Below are positions 30,470 to 39,022 of a stretch of 64,000 nucleotides of DNA, piece after piece. How positions within the stretch are numbered: the first letter of the stretch is position 1; every line of letters begins with the position of its first letter. The stretch is from an uncultured Clostridia bacterium (GTDB lineage: Bacteria > Bacillota > Clostridia > Oscillospirales > Ruminococcaceae), in the NCBI GenBank assembly GCA_945876755.1, contig CAMCPM010000006.1, positions 54,668 to 118,667 on the forward strand, given 5' to 3'. Below the pieces are notes generated by a model. That model was given only the letters and a program-made list of their open reading frames with translations. It did not search any database and was not told where the DNA came from. The position numbers and the translations under genes are program-made.

Positions 30470-30510
30470 TTGAAAAAATACTTTCAGTGCTTTATAATAT
30501 TGAACAATAT
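30470..30510 (+). promoter_or_regulatory. GH43 promoter with overlapping palindrome
   Basis: TTGAAA (30470-30475), 17 bases, TATAAT (30493-30498). A 14-base palindrome ATATTG-AA-CAATAT (30497-30510) begins inside the -10 and covers the start point, a natural position for a repressor site. Confidence 0.5.
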
Positions 30511-30544
30511 ACAAACAATCAATTGCGAAAGGAATGGTTACAAA

Positions 30545-31894
30545 ATGTCAAATCCGTATCTTCCAAAGTGGGAATATATCCCCGACGGCGAGCCGAGAGT
30601 TTTCGGAGACCGCGTCTACGTTTATGGTTCTCACGACAATGCAGGCTCGGATAAATTCTGCGATTATGTTCTGAAATGCTGGAGCGCTCCCGTTGACGAC
30701 CTTAGCAAATGGGTTTGCCACGGGGATATTTTCCACACGCAGGCAGACCGCGACCACGCTTCCGATACAGACTGGACAGGTGCAAACAACGAGCTTTTTG
30801 CTCCCGATGTTGTGGAAAAGGACGGGAAATATTATCTTTACGCATATATCGTAAACTCTCCCGGCTGCGTTGCCGTAAGCGACAAGCCCGAAGGCCCCTT
30901 CAAGCTTATTTCAAAGTATAAGTATACTATCCCCGACGAGATATGCTGCAATGGCTGGTTCATCGACCCGGGAGTATTCGTTGACGATGACGGCAGAACT
31001 TACATTTACTGCGGCTTTGAACGTTCCTTTATGGCTGAAGTCAACAGCGAAAATATGTATGAAATTCTTGACGGAAGCTGCATTGAGCATATTATTCCCT
31101 GCGAGCCGAGAGAAGAAGGCGGCTTTACCGAAAAAGAATCGCTTTTCTATGAAGCGGCTTCAATGCGCAAGGTAAACGGTACATATTATCTCATATATTC
31201 TCCAAAACGCGGCAGCCGACTTGCATATGCGACCTCGGACAAGCCTACCGGACCTTTCACTTACAGAGGATATATTGTTGACAACGGCGTTGATTACCCG
31301 GGCGGCAACAATCACGGCTCCATCGCCTGCATAAAAGGTCAGTGGTATATTTTCTATCACCGCATGACAAACGGCACGATAATGTCACGCCGCGGCTGCG
31401 TTGAGAAAATAGAAATTCTCCCCGACGGTACTATCCCACCGGTTGAGATGACCTCGCTGGGCTTTGAGGACTCGCTTGACCCTTACCGCATTACAGAAGC
31501 CGATATTGCCTGCGTACTCAAGGGCGGAGCGCTTATTACCGAAAAAAATGTGTTTGAAAGGGTAATTACAAACATTAAGGACGGCTGCGTTATCGGGTAC
31601 AAATACTTTGATTTCGGCGAGGATTTTTCAAGCGAAACCATGGAGTTTTCCGCATACACAGACGGCTGCGGCTGCGACTGTCAGCTGCATATTCTTATTG
31701 ACGGCGAAAATGGTGAAGAAATAGGCGTATGCGAAATAGGCAGAAACGGCGGTATCGTCAATACGACCGTTAAAAGCGTTACAGGGCGGCACAGCGTTTT
31801 CTTTAAGGTCACAACAGATTATCATGGCTGGACGGGAGAATTTTTTAAGGACAGGGCTCTGTTTGAGCTTCGCTCCTTTGTGTTTATGAAATAA
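30545..31894 (+). CDS. Glycoside hydrolase family 43 protein
   Basis: A 449-residue enzyme without signal peptide, so cytosolic. The five-bladed propeller has GEPRVFGDRVYVYGSHDNAG, GANNELFAPDVVEKDGKYYLYAY, the WFIDPGVFVDDDGRTYIYCGF Asp motif and EAASMRKVNGTYYLIYS with the likely general-acid Glu. Residues from about 310 are a beta-sandwich-like C-terminal module (DFGEDFSSETMEFSAYTDG). GH43 members remove xylose or arabinose units, and a cytosolic form would act on imported oligosaccharides. The start at 30545 matches the family N-terminus; the frame is open further upstream but overlaps the promoter. Confidence 0.9.
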   Translation: MSNPYLPKWEYIPDGEPRVFGDRVYVYGSHDNAGSDKFCDYVLKCWSAPVDDLSKWVCHGDIFHTQADRDHASDTDWTGANNELFAPDVVEKDGKYYLYAYIVNSPGCVAVSDKPEGPFKLISKYKYTIPDEICCNGWFIDPGVFVDDDGRTYIYCGFERSFMAEVNSENMYEILDGSCIEHIIPCEPREEGGFTEKESLFYEAASMRKVNGTYYLIYSPKRGSRLAYATSDKPTGPFTYRGYIVDNGVDYPGGNNHGSIACIKGQWYIFYHRMTNGTIMSRRGCVEKIEILPDGTIPPVEMTSLGFEDSLDPYRITEADIACVLKGGALITEKNVFERVITNIKDGCVIGYKYFDFGEDFSSETMEFSAYTDGCGCDCQLHILIDGENGEEIGVCEIGRNGGIVNTTVKSVTGRHSVFFKVTTDYHGWTGEFFKDRALFELRSFVFMK

Positions 31895-31915
31895 ATGTTG
31901 ATACTTGCTTTACGA

Positions 31916-31947
31916 ACAGGCAGCCGGACACGGCTGCCTGTTTTTGT
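31916..31947 (+). terminator. Terminator of the GH43 gene
   Basis: Stem ACAGGCAGCCG/CGGCTGCCTGT with loop GACA, followed by TTTTTG. Confidence 0.88.
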
Positions 31948-32010
31948 CGTTTAACACACTCTGCATATGAAAATTAACGCTGTTATTTCAGCAATGTAAC
32001 CAAAAATTAA

Positions 32011-32039
32011 TTGACATTTTAATAGTTTGGAGTTATACT
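32011..32039 (+). promoter_or_regulatory. Promoter of the Ter-type cluster
   Basis: TTGACA (32011-32016), 17 bases, TATACT (32034-32039). It is the only strong promoter seen before the five-gene cluster. Confidence 0.75.
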
Positions 32040-32104
32040 TTTATTATGTGTTTATTGTGCTTGATTGACAATTTTTCGTATAAATGAAAGGCAGGTCAAT
32101 TTTT

Positions 32105-32746
32105 ATGTCAGAATTTTCAAGACGTCTTCCCGTTTACCTTCTTCTGGATATTTCCGGCTCGATGGCGGGCGACCCTATCGAAGCTGTAAGACACGGCGTC
32201 CGTGCGCTTATTTCCGAGCTGAGAGGTGACCCTCAGGCTCTTGAGACAGCTTATCTTTCGGTTATTACTTTTAATTCCAGTGCAAGGCAGGTCACTCCCC
32301 TGACCGAGCTTATGCTTTTTAAAGAGCCGCAGCTTTCCGCAGGAGGCGCAACTGCTCTCGGTGCGGCACTGAAGCTGCTTTCCGAGTGCATCAAGGCAGA
32401 AGTCAGAAAGTCCACAGAAACTCAGAAGGGCGACTGGAGACCACTTGTGTTTATCCTTACCGACGGTGCGCCCACAGACGACTGGCGTGAAGCTGCCGCA
32501 GAGCTGAAAAAGACCAAGCCTGCAAACATTATCGCCTGTGCCGCAGGTGCTTATGCCGATACAACGGTGCTTAAAGAGATAACCGAATGCGTGCTTATGA
32601 TGAATACTCTTTCCGCAGGCGACCTTGCACAGTTCTTTGCATGGGTTTCAAGCTCGGTAAAAATGTCCTCAAAGAGCCTTGATTCCAAGCCGGGAGCTAA
32701 CATTGAGCTTCCTCCTCCACCCCAGGGATTTGTGATCGTTCCGTAA
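32105..32746 (+). CDS. TerY-like von Willebrand factor A protein
   Basis: A 213-residue single VWA domain. The metal-ion-dependent adhesion site is visible as LLLDISGSMAG (DxSxS), with ATALGAAL supplying the Thr and FILTDGAPTDDW the Asp. The N-terminus RRLPVYLLLDISGSM and overall length match TerY of tellurium-resistance loci. It is cytosolic, as there is no signal peptide. It is the first gene of the cluster, 16 bases before the PP2C gene. ATG 32105 is chosen over 32084 by family alignment. Confidence 0.9.
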   Translation: MSEFSRRLPVYLLLDISGSMAGDPIEAVRHGVRALISELRGDPQALETAYLSVITFNSSARQVTPLTELMLFKEPQLSAGGATALGAALKLLSECIKAEVRKSTETQKGDWRPLVFILTDGAPTDDWREAAAELKKTKPANIIACAAGAYADTTVLKEITECVLMMNTLSAGDLAQFFAWVSSSVKMSSKSLDSKPGANIELPPPPQGFVIVP

Positions 32747-32762
32747 CGTATCGGAGGTTTTG

Positions 32763-33980
32763 ATGGAAAAAGAAAACAACATTAATGCAGAGCGGCTTTC
32801 CGACAGGGACGTTACTGCCCATACCGCCGCTTTGTGGAAATACAATCCCGTACCCGAAAGTCCCGAACCTTTTCCCGAGACTGTATGCCGTACTGAAAAG
32901 TCGGAATTTTTCAATGTAATTGCGGCTTCCGTAAGGGGAAAAAAGCACAAGCATGACGGTACTAACTGTGATGACAACTTTGCGTTTGAATTTTCAGACG
33001 GCACTGTCATTGCCGCAGTATCCGACGGGGCAGGCTCCAAGGCTTTCTCTCGTATAGGCTCAAAAGCGGCGTGCAGTGCTGTTATGAAGTACGCAAAAAC
33101 ACGGCTTTCCGCAATAAAAAGAGATAACCCCGATTACAGAAAGATACTCGGTATGCCGCTGGACAGCGCTGAATTCGGCGAAATGTGTTCTCAGCTTGCG
33201 GCAATGCTCCGTGACAGCTATGCAGAGGCTTTTGCCGCTGTGGAGGCTGCTTTTGAAAAGCGAAAAGATATTCCCGAATTTGAACAGGCTATCGGCAGAA
33301 AACCCGAGCTGAAGGATTTTTCCTGCACGCTTCTTGCGGCGGCGGCTATTCCCGTTGATACCGCAAACGGCAGAGAATACCTTACAGTATCGATACAGCT
33401 CGGCGACGGAATGATAGCTGCCGTTGACGAAAACGCAGACCTTCCCGGTGCGCTGATAATCCTCGGTGCTGCTGACAGCGGAAGCTTTGCCGGCGAAACG
33501 GAGTTTATCACCTCGGAGCAGTTCAGAAGCAGTGAAAGTCTTATGAGCCGCACAAAGATACGCCGCGGAAAGCTTACCTCGCTTATGCTTATGACGGACG
33601 GTGTCGCTGACGATTATTACCCCAACAATCCGCAGCTTCTGCGGCTTGCGCTTGATTTGAAGCTGAATGGCATTTTGCCGATACCGGATGCAGATATCCC
33701 GTCGGAAATAAATGTTCCCGAGCCTGTTTCCTACCCTTGGGTAAACGACAGTGATGTTTCCTATGCGCTTCAGTACGCAAAAAACGTGCTTTCCGAAATG
33801 GGACTTACTCTTGAACAGCTTTGGCGCAATTACGGTGTACAAAAAAAGGCGTCTCTTGCGGCGTTTGAAATAGTCCACGAAAAAGAGCCTGAGGAAATGC
33901 TGAAAATATGGCTTGACAACTACGTTGAGCGCGGCTCCTTTGACGACAGGACCCTTCTTATAATAAATACTGAAAATTAA
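32763..33980 (+). CDS. PP2C-type Ser/Thr protein phosphatase (Ter-type triad)
   Basis: A 405-residue phosphatase. The metal site is seen in HDGTNCDDNFAFEFSDGTVIAAVSDGAGSKAFSRIGSKAA, with later motifs VSIQLGDGMIAAV, MLMTDGVADDYYP and the C-terminal FDDRTLLIIN, so it should be active. About 60 residues precede the catalytic domain, and an insertion between about 200 and 320 resembles the TerY-associated PP2C type. CGGAGG lies 5 bases before ATG 32763. It should counteract the downstream kinase. Confidence 0.9.
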   Translation: MEKENNINAERLSDRDVTAHTAALWKYNPVPESPEPFPETVCRTEKSEFFNVIAASVRGKKHKHDGTNCDDNFAFEFSDGTVIAAVSDGAGSKAFSRIGSKAACSAVMKYAKTRLSAIKRDNPDYRKILGMPLDSAEFGEMCSQLAAMLRDSYAEAFAAVEAAFEKRKDIPEFEQAIGRKPELKDFSCTLLAAAAIPVDTANGREYLTVSIQLGDGMIAAVDENADLPGALIILGAADSGSFAGETEFITSEQFRSSESLMSRTKIRRGKLTSLMLMTDGVADDYYPNNPQLLRLALDLKLNGILPIPDADIPSEINVPEPVSYPWVNDSDVSYALQYAKNVLSEMGLTLEQLWRNYGVQKKASLAAFEIVHEKEPEEMLKIWLDNYVERGSFDDRTLLIINTEN

Positions 33981-34003
33981 CGTAAAATACTTCGGAGGTT
34001 TCT

Positions 34004-35473
34004 ATGAGCAGAATTGGTGAGGCAACACTTGCCGACGGACGGAAAATTCCATATGTAATAACGGATAATCCGCCCAGAGGCGGAATGAAATACACATATT
34101 TTGCTCCCGACAAGTCTTATGTGGTGCAGTTTTTCAATGAGCCCAACAAGGTCGACCGCAATATGACCGCCCGTCTTGAGGCTATTATCGGACGGTATAA
34201 CCCTACCGTTTCGGAGGCAAAGGGCGGCGCTATCGGCAACGATGAAAAGCTTGCAAGCTATTTTGCAGGACGCTTCTGCTGGCCCACCGATCTGGTGGTT
34301 TCTCCCGAATTCGGCATCGTTTCTCCTGCATACCCCAAAAGCTTTTTCTTCGGTGAGAACGCTTCGCAGTTTCTCGACCTGAAAGGCAAGGACAAGAAAA
34401 GCAACTGGTTCACATCAAGCAACAGACGTTTTCTCAACAAAAGCGAACTGGGCGATTTCCGTTCTATGATACAGATGTCGCTGCTGCTTGCACGGTCGAT
34501 ACGCCGTCTGCATCAGGCTGGACTTGCACACTCGGATCTGTCCAACAACAACGTTCTTATCGACCCCAAAAGCGGGAACTGCGTTGTTATCGACATTGAC
34601 TCCCTTGTAGTGCCGGGACTGTTCCCTCCTGAGGTTGCCGGAACACGCGGCTACATTGCTCCCGAGGTACTTTCCACTATGGAGCTTGACCGCAGCGACC
34701 CGAGAAGAATGATACCAAGTTCGGTAACTGATCTTCACGCTCTTGCAGTGCTTATTTACGAGTACCTTTTCTGCCGTCACCCTCTTATGGGTCCGAAAAT
34801 TTTTTCTTCCGAATCTGCCGAAAAGGACGATTATCTCGGTCTTGGACCAATGGCGCTGTTTATTGAAAATCCCGACGATGATTCAAACCGTCCGTCGGTG
34901 CTTAAAACTACAATAAAAGATCTGGGCCCTATTCTGGAAAAGCTTTTCCTGCGCGCATTTGTGGACGGTCTGCACAATCCTCCGCTGCGCCCATCGGCTA
35001 TGGAATGGGAACGGGGACTTGTAAAAACATGGGATCTGCTTCACAAATGTTCAAATCCCGACTGCGAAAAGAAATGGTTTGTACTTTACGATGTGAATAA
35101 TCCTGTATGCCCCTTCTGCGGAACAAGAATTACAGATAAAAATATCGTCCGCTTTGAGCTGAATTCCGAAGTCCGCGGTCATGACGGCGAATGGAGAAAA
35201 TATTCCGAGCTTGACGTTGTACACAATACTCCGCTTTTCAAGTGGCATATGTACAGCAATGTTTTTGCGGACGAAAAGGCTGACAAGGCTTTGCAGGCTT
35301 ACGTCTGCTGCCACAATGGCGAATGGTTTCTTATAAACCGCAGCGCCGAGGGTATGCTTTCGCCTCAGGGGAATCCCGTCCCGGCAGGTCAGGCGATACG
35401 GCTTACCGACGGTACGATGTTCCGCGCTTCAAGACATGAACGTGGTATGCTCATCAAAGTTAAAATTATCTAA
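34004..35473 (+). CDS. Protein kinase with zinc ribbon and FHA-like C-terminus (Ter-type triad)
   Basis: A 489-residue protein. Residues about 15-340 are a divergent protein kinase: catalytic loop LHQAGLAHSDLSNNNVLI (Asp178, Asn183) and VVIDIDSLVVPG replacing DFG (Asp197/199), then GTRGYIAPEVL. Residues 349-372 are a four-cysteine zinc ribbon (CSNPDC and CPFC). Residues 385-489 form a beta-sandwich resembling an FHA domain (GEWFLINRSAEGMLSPQG). This is the kinase of the TerY-phosphatase-kinase triad. GGAGG precedes the ATG by about 8 bases. Confidence 0.88.
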   Translation: MSRIGEATLADGRKIPYVITDNPPRGGMKYTYFAPDKSYVVQFFNEPNKVDRNMTARLEAIIGRYNPTVSEAKGGAIGNDEKLASYFAGRFCWPTDLVVSPEFGIVSPAYPKSFFFGENASQFLDLKGKDKKSNWFTSSNRRFLNKSELGDFRSMIQMSLLLARSIRRLHQAGLAHSDLSNNNVLIDPKSGNCVVIDIDSLVVPGLFPPEVAGTRGYIAPEVLSTMELDRSDPRRMIPSSVTDLHALAVLIYEYLFCRHPLMGPKIFSSESAEKDDYLGLGPMALFIENPDDDSNRPSVLKTTIKDLGPILEKLFLRAFVDGLHNPPLRPSAMEWERGLVKTWDLLHKCSNPDCEKKWFVLYDVNNPVCPFCGTRITDKNIVRFELNSEVRGHDGEWRKYSELDVVHNTPLFKWHMYSNVFADEKADKALQAYVCCHNGEWFLINRSAEGMLSPQGNPVPAGQAIRLTDGTMFRASRHERGMLIKVKII

Positions 35474-35480
35474 TGCGTGA

Positions 35481-35511
35481 AAGGAGCAGTGCTTCCCGAC
35501 AGTCGGGGGGC
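35481..35511 (+). promoter_or_regulatory. Ribosome site followed by hairpin before the pseudo-ATPase gene
   Basis: AAGGAG (35481-35486) lies 38 bases before ATG 35525. Between them, 35491-35511 folds into a 9-pair stem (two G-U pairs) with a CAG loop. Folding it out leaves 17 bases. An in-frame TAG at 35519-35521 excludes a nearer upstream start. Confidence 0.5.
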
Positions 35512-35524
35512 ATTAATATAGATT

Positions 35525-37576
35525 ATGACTTTTTCCGGACTTTCGGAGCGTGAGGCAGAGGCTTCACGAGAAAAATACGGCTTGAATGAACGCTTTTTCA
35601 AGCCGTCATTCGGCAGTGCGATTCTGCACGGAATATTCGGTCTAAGCTGCAAGCTTGCGGTGATTGCCGTACTTTGCGAAATAATTCTGATACTTCTGGG
35701 ACTCCTTGAAATTACAGAGCCGTACAGCAACTACAAAAAGCTTTTCATACTCCTTGGAGCAGCGGTATTCTGCGCTGTTTTTGAGGCGATTTTGCAGTAT
35801 CGTTCAGATTCGCTGCTTTGCAAGGTTTGCGGTTCTGCTGCCTCAGGTATGTACACGGTTTTCCGTGACGGCGGAAAGCAGGATAAAGTTCCCGAAAACA
35901 TGCTTGCGGTCGGAGATATGGTGTTCCTTTCAAAAGGCGATACTGTTCCTGCCGACGGAGTAATGGCTGACGGTCTGATAACGGTCGACCAGTCCGTTTT
36001 CGGCGTACTCGGTAAAGCCGAAAAAACACCGCCCCCGTCCGGATTTCATGACAGCGGCGCATTGAAGCTGAACAGTCCGTATAAAATATACTGCGGCTCG
36101 TCTGTTGCGGTTGGCAGCGGAATTTTCAGAATTACAGCTGTTGGTGAAAATACTGTTATTGCTAAAAAAAGCAGTACCGAACCGGTCAAAATTTACGATG
36201 AAAAATTCGGAGGAATTATCCGTGCAGGCGGAATTATCTGCTCGGCTGCGGCATTGGCAGTTCTGATAATTTACGCTGTAAACGGCGCTTCGGAAAACGT
36301 TCTTGCAGGCTGTGTGAACGGACTTTCGGCGGCAGCTTTTGTACTGGCGGTATCCTGCTTTTGCAGCAGAAATCTCATCTGCATTTCACGCACGGCTGCG
36401 GTTTTAAAATGTCTTTCAAAGAAAAATGTTAACGTTTCAAATCCCGATATTTTATCCGGCGCTTCGGAAACAGGAATGATTTTTGCAGGAAGATCAAGCT
36501 TTGTCTCTGAAGATGAATGTTCTGTCAGCGGCTTTATCGACGGCAGCGGAAACGAGTTTGGAGATATTGAACTGCTTGATGAAAAGCTTGGCAAGCTTTT
36601 CAAAACCGCGGCAGTAAGCACGTCAGACGCACAGCTTGTTAACGGCAAAAACGTTCTCGGCGGCGGTAAATTTGAAAGAGCCGTTCTGAGATTTGCAGAC
36701 ATAAAACCGTCTGACACTGCTGCAATAAAAAAGCAGGCCTCTGTTTTTGCGGCAGGCGGCTACGAGTTGTCGGGAGCAACTGTTTCCTTTAACGGAAAGA
36801 TGCTTACCTTCATCTGCGGCGGTGCGGAAATCCTTCTTGACAGATGCTCTGACAGCTTTACAGCTGATGGAAAAAAGCAGAAAATTACAAATAAAAATGC
36901 GCTTGTAAAGCTTGCGGCTACTATATCGCTCACTGGAAAGGACGTTATCGCTTATGCTGTTTCGGAGCGCGGCATAAAGGGCGGCAGACTTCCCGAAAGC
37001 GGCTGCACGCTTATCGGGCTGACAGTTCTGCACGAGCATTTCTGCGACAGTGCGGCGGAGTCGGTAAAACGTCTTGAAAGAGACGGTGTGAAAACAATCC
37101 TTCTGACCGAAGCAAGCCGTGAAACTGCAATTTTTACCGCAAAACGTGCAGGAATAAACAATGGCAAGGGAGTAATTCTCAGCTCCGAACAGCTTGCCAA
37201 AATGAGCGACAAAGAGCTTTCAAACAGACTTTCAGATATAAGGGCGATCGTAAGAGCAAGACCGTCCGACAAAAAGCGGCTGCTTAGTGCGGCTAATGAA
37301 AACGGAATCAAGGTTCTTGCGGTAGGAACAAGAGAAAACGACGTACAGGCATTTGAAAATGCCGATATAACGGCTGCTTCTTCAGCCGCTTGCGGAACGG
37401 TAAGAACCGCTGCCGACGCTTCCGCAAAAAAATGCGGACTTGAAGCGGCAGCTGATATTATTTCATACTCTAAAAAATATGAAATGGTCTGCAAAGCTTT
37501 ATTTACAGCAAGGATCTTATGCGCTGTTATTGCGGCAATTGCGGCGGTAATTTCAATTCTATTCGTTGGGCGGTGA
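35525..37576 (+). CDS. Catalytically degenerate P-type ATPase homologue (pseudo-pump)
   Basis: A 683-residue protein with clear P-type ATPase architecture: N-terminal cation-ATPase domain, M1-M2 (33-90), actuator domain (KGDTVPADGVMADGLITVDQS), M3-M4 (230-290), then N and P domains and one or two C-terminal helices. The catalytic motifs are lost. The phosphorylated-Asp motif DKTGT reads GRSSF (Gly322), TGES reads GVLG, the TGD loop reads TEA, and GDGxND reads GTREND. The usual M5-M10 bundle is also shortened. It cannot work as a normal pump. It follows the Ter-type triad and overlaps or touches the TerD gene. Confidence 0.85.
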   Translation: MTFSGLSEREAEASREKYGLNERFFKPSFGSAILHGIFGLSCKLAVIAVLCEIILILLGLLEITEPYSNYKKLFILLGAAVFCAVFEAILQYRSDSLLCKVCGSAASGMYTVFRDGGKQDKVPENMLAVGDMVFLSKGDTVPADGVMADGLITVDQSVFGVLGKAEKTPPPSGFHDSGALKLNSPYKIYCGSSVAVGSGIFRITAVGENTVIAKKSSTEPVKIYDEKFGGIIRAGGIICSAAALAVLIIYAVNGASENVLAGCVNGLSAAAFVLAVSCFCSRNLICISRTAAVLKCLSKKNVNVSNPDILSGASETGMIFAGRSSFVSEDECSVSGFIDGSGNEFGDIELLDEKLGKLFKTAAVSTSDAQLVNGKNVLGGGKFERAVLRFADIKPSDTAAIKKQASVFAAGGYELSGATVSFNGKMLTFICGGAEILLDRCSDSFTADGKKQKITNKNALVKLAATISLTGKDVIAYAVSERGIKGGRLPESGCTLIGLTVLHEHFCDSAAESVKRLERDGVKTILLTEASRETAIFTAKRAGINNGKGVILSSEQLAKMSDKELSNRLSDIRAIVRARPSDKKRLLSAANENGIKVLAVGTRENDVQAFENADITAASSAACGTVRTAADASAKKCGLEAAADIISYSKKYEMVCKALFTARILCAVIAAIAAVISILFVGR

Positions 37577-37580
37577 TTTT

Positions 37581-38885
37581 TTGGCGGAAACCGATATTCA
37601 GCAGCTTCTTGACAATCCCGACAGCATGGGCAGAGTAACTCTGCCGCAGGGCGAGTTTGAGGGAAAGTTTATTATCCGCAAAAGCTGCAAAGTGAACGGA
37701 AACAAAACTGTTTTGTGGAATTCGTCGGGTCCCGTATTGGTGACGGACGCTGAAAATGTTTCTCTGAACGGCGTTAAAATAGAGCTTACAAGCGATAATA
37801 TTCCAGATGAACAGCACGTTTCGATATACTGCCGATACCCTGACGTTAAATTTTCCGAAACGGAAATAAACGGCAGTCTTATTGGAGTTCCCGAAGAAGA
37901 ACAATACTGGGGGATACCTAAGATAATTTCGCTGGGTACTCTTGCCGCTGAACGTGAACAGTCATTTGCAATTGAAATATACTCTCCCGTTCAGGCGGAA
38001 ATTTTCTGCGGATTTCACGATATTACCCTTTCGACAGATACGCTGACAGCAGGCTATAACACGGTTACGCTTACAGTCGGCAAAATCAAAAGCGGCTCGG
38101 TGCTTTACGGCTATATAACCATAAAATCGGCAGTGGAAAGAAAAATTACGGTCAGCGGTCTTATCGGCGGAAACGATGAGCCTATGCCCGAAAATTATAT
38201 GCTTTACTCGGTGGACAGAGAAGCTCCCGAACGCTGGCGCAATATGCTTGAATCGCTTGATCCGGTTCAGCTGGCTTCAATGCCCGACCCGGAACAGGAA
38301 GAAGTATCCATTCCGCTTGAAGCTCTTGATGAGGACAAAACCGAGGACGGCTTTGACGAAGAAAACATTCTCATTCCCAGCGGAAAAAGAGTACCGATAT
38401 CTGCAAAAAAATATAAGCTGTCTCTTGAATTTAAGTCTGCCCGAAGCAAGCTTGACATCGACGGCTATATGTTTATGCTGAACGACAACGGCATTGTAAG
38501 TGCCGACAAGCGGATGATTTTTTTCGGAAACGACCATTCTCCCTGCGGAAGTGTGACGTATCTGAACGCTCCTGACAAGCGGGCAATGTATGTGGATTTC
38601 CGCAGGATCCCCCGGGATGTAAACCGCATGGTGCTGCTGTTTTCGATTTACGGCAACAATCCGTCTCAGCTTTTTGACAAGCTGGACGAAGCTGAGGTAA
38701 GCATACTCTGCGAAAACGGTGTACATATGCACCTTCCGCTTGAAAACGGATTGAACTGCAAAACGATACTTGCCCTTGGCTTTGAGCGCACAGACGGCAT
38801 ATGGGAAATGATCGCATCCGGCAAGGGTGTTGGTATGCCTCTTGCGGATATATGCCGAAGCTATGGCGTTACCATTATTTCTTAA
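37581..38885 (+). CDS. Beta-repeat N-domain fused to TerD domain
   Basis: A 434-residue protein. Residues 1-100 resemble turns of a right-handed beta-helix (GRVTLPQGEFEGKFIIRKSC, PVLVTDAENVSLNGVKIEL) and 110-195 are a second beta-rich module. From about 262 it is a TerD domain: ILIPSGKRVPIS, LDIDGYMFMLNDNGIV with the acidic calcium-type residues, NDHSPCGSVTYL, and GFERTDGIWEMIASGKG...LADICRSYGV. Starts are TTG at 37566 or 37581; the latter has GGCGG 7 bases upstream and lies 4 bases after the previous stop. It ties the cluster to Ter stress systems. Confidence 0.83.
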   Translation: MAETDIQQLLDNPDSMGRVTLPQGEFEGKFIIRKSCKVNGNKTVLWNSSGPVLVTDAENVSLNGVKIELTSDNIPDEQHVSIYCRYPDVKFSETEINGSLIGVPEEEQYWGIPKIISLGTLAAEREQSFAIEIYSPVQAEIFCGFHDITLSTDTLTAGYNTVTLTVGKIKSGSVLYGYITIKSAVERKITVSGLIGGNDEPMPENYMLYSVDREAPERWRNMLESLDPVQLASMPDPEQEEVSIPLEALDEDKTEDGFDEENILIPSGKRVPISAKKYKLSLEFKSARSKLDIDGYMFMLNDNGIVSADKRMIFFGNDHSPCGSVTYLNAPDKRAMYVDFRRIPRDVNRMVLLFSIYGNNPSQLFDKLDEAEVSILCENGVHMHLPLENGLNCKTILALGFERTDGIWEMIASGKGVGMPLADICRSYGVTIIS

Positions 38886-38910
38886 AAAATATAACCCAAT
38901 AAGACAACAA

Positions 38911-38953
38911 ACACCGTCCTAAATTGTACAGTTCGTACGATTTAGGACGGTGT
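38911..38953. terminator. Strong terminator closing the Ter-type cluster
   Basis: A 14-bp stem ACACCGTCCTAAAT/ATTTAGGACGGTGT with an inner GTAC/GTAC pair in the loop, followed by an AT-rich tail; it sits between convergent genes. Confidence 0.8.
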
Positions 38954-39022
38954 ATTTATTTTGGTTCTCAGGCTTAGATTCTATATAGCTGCCGCGCCTT
39001 AAAGTTAAGAACTAAGCCGTTG

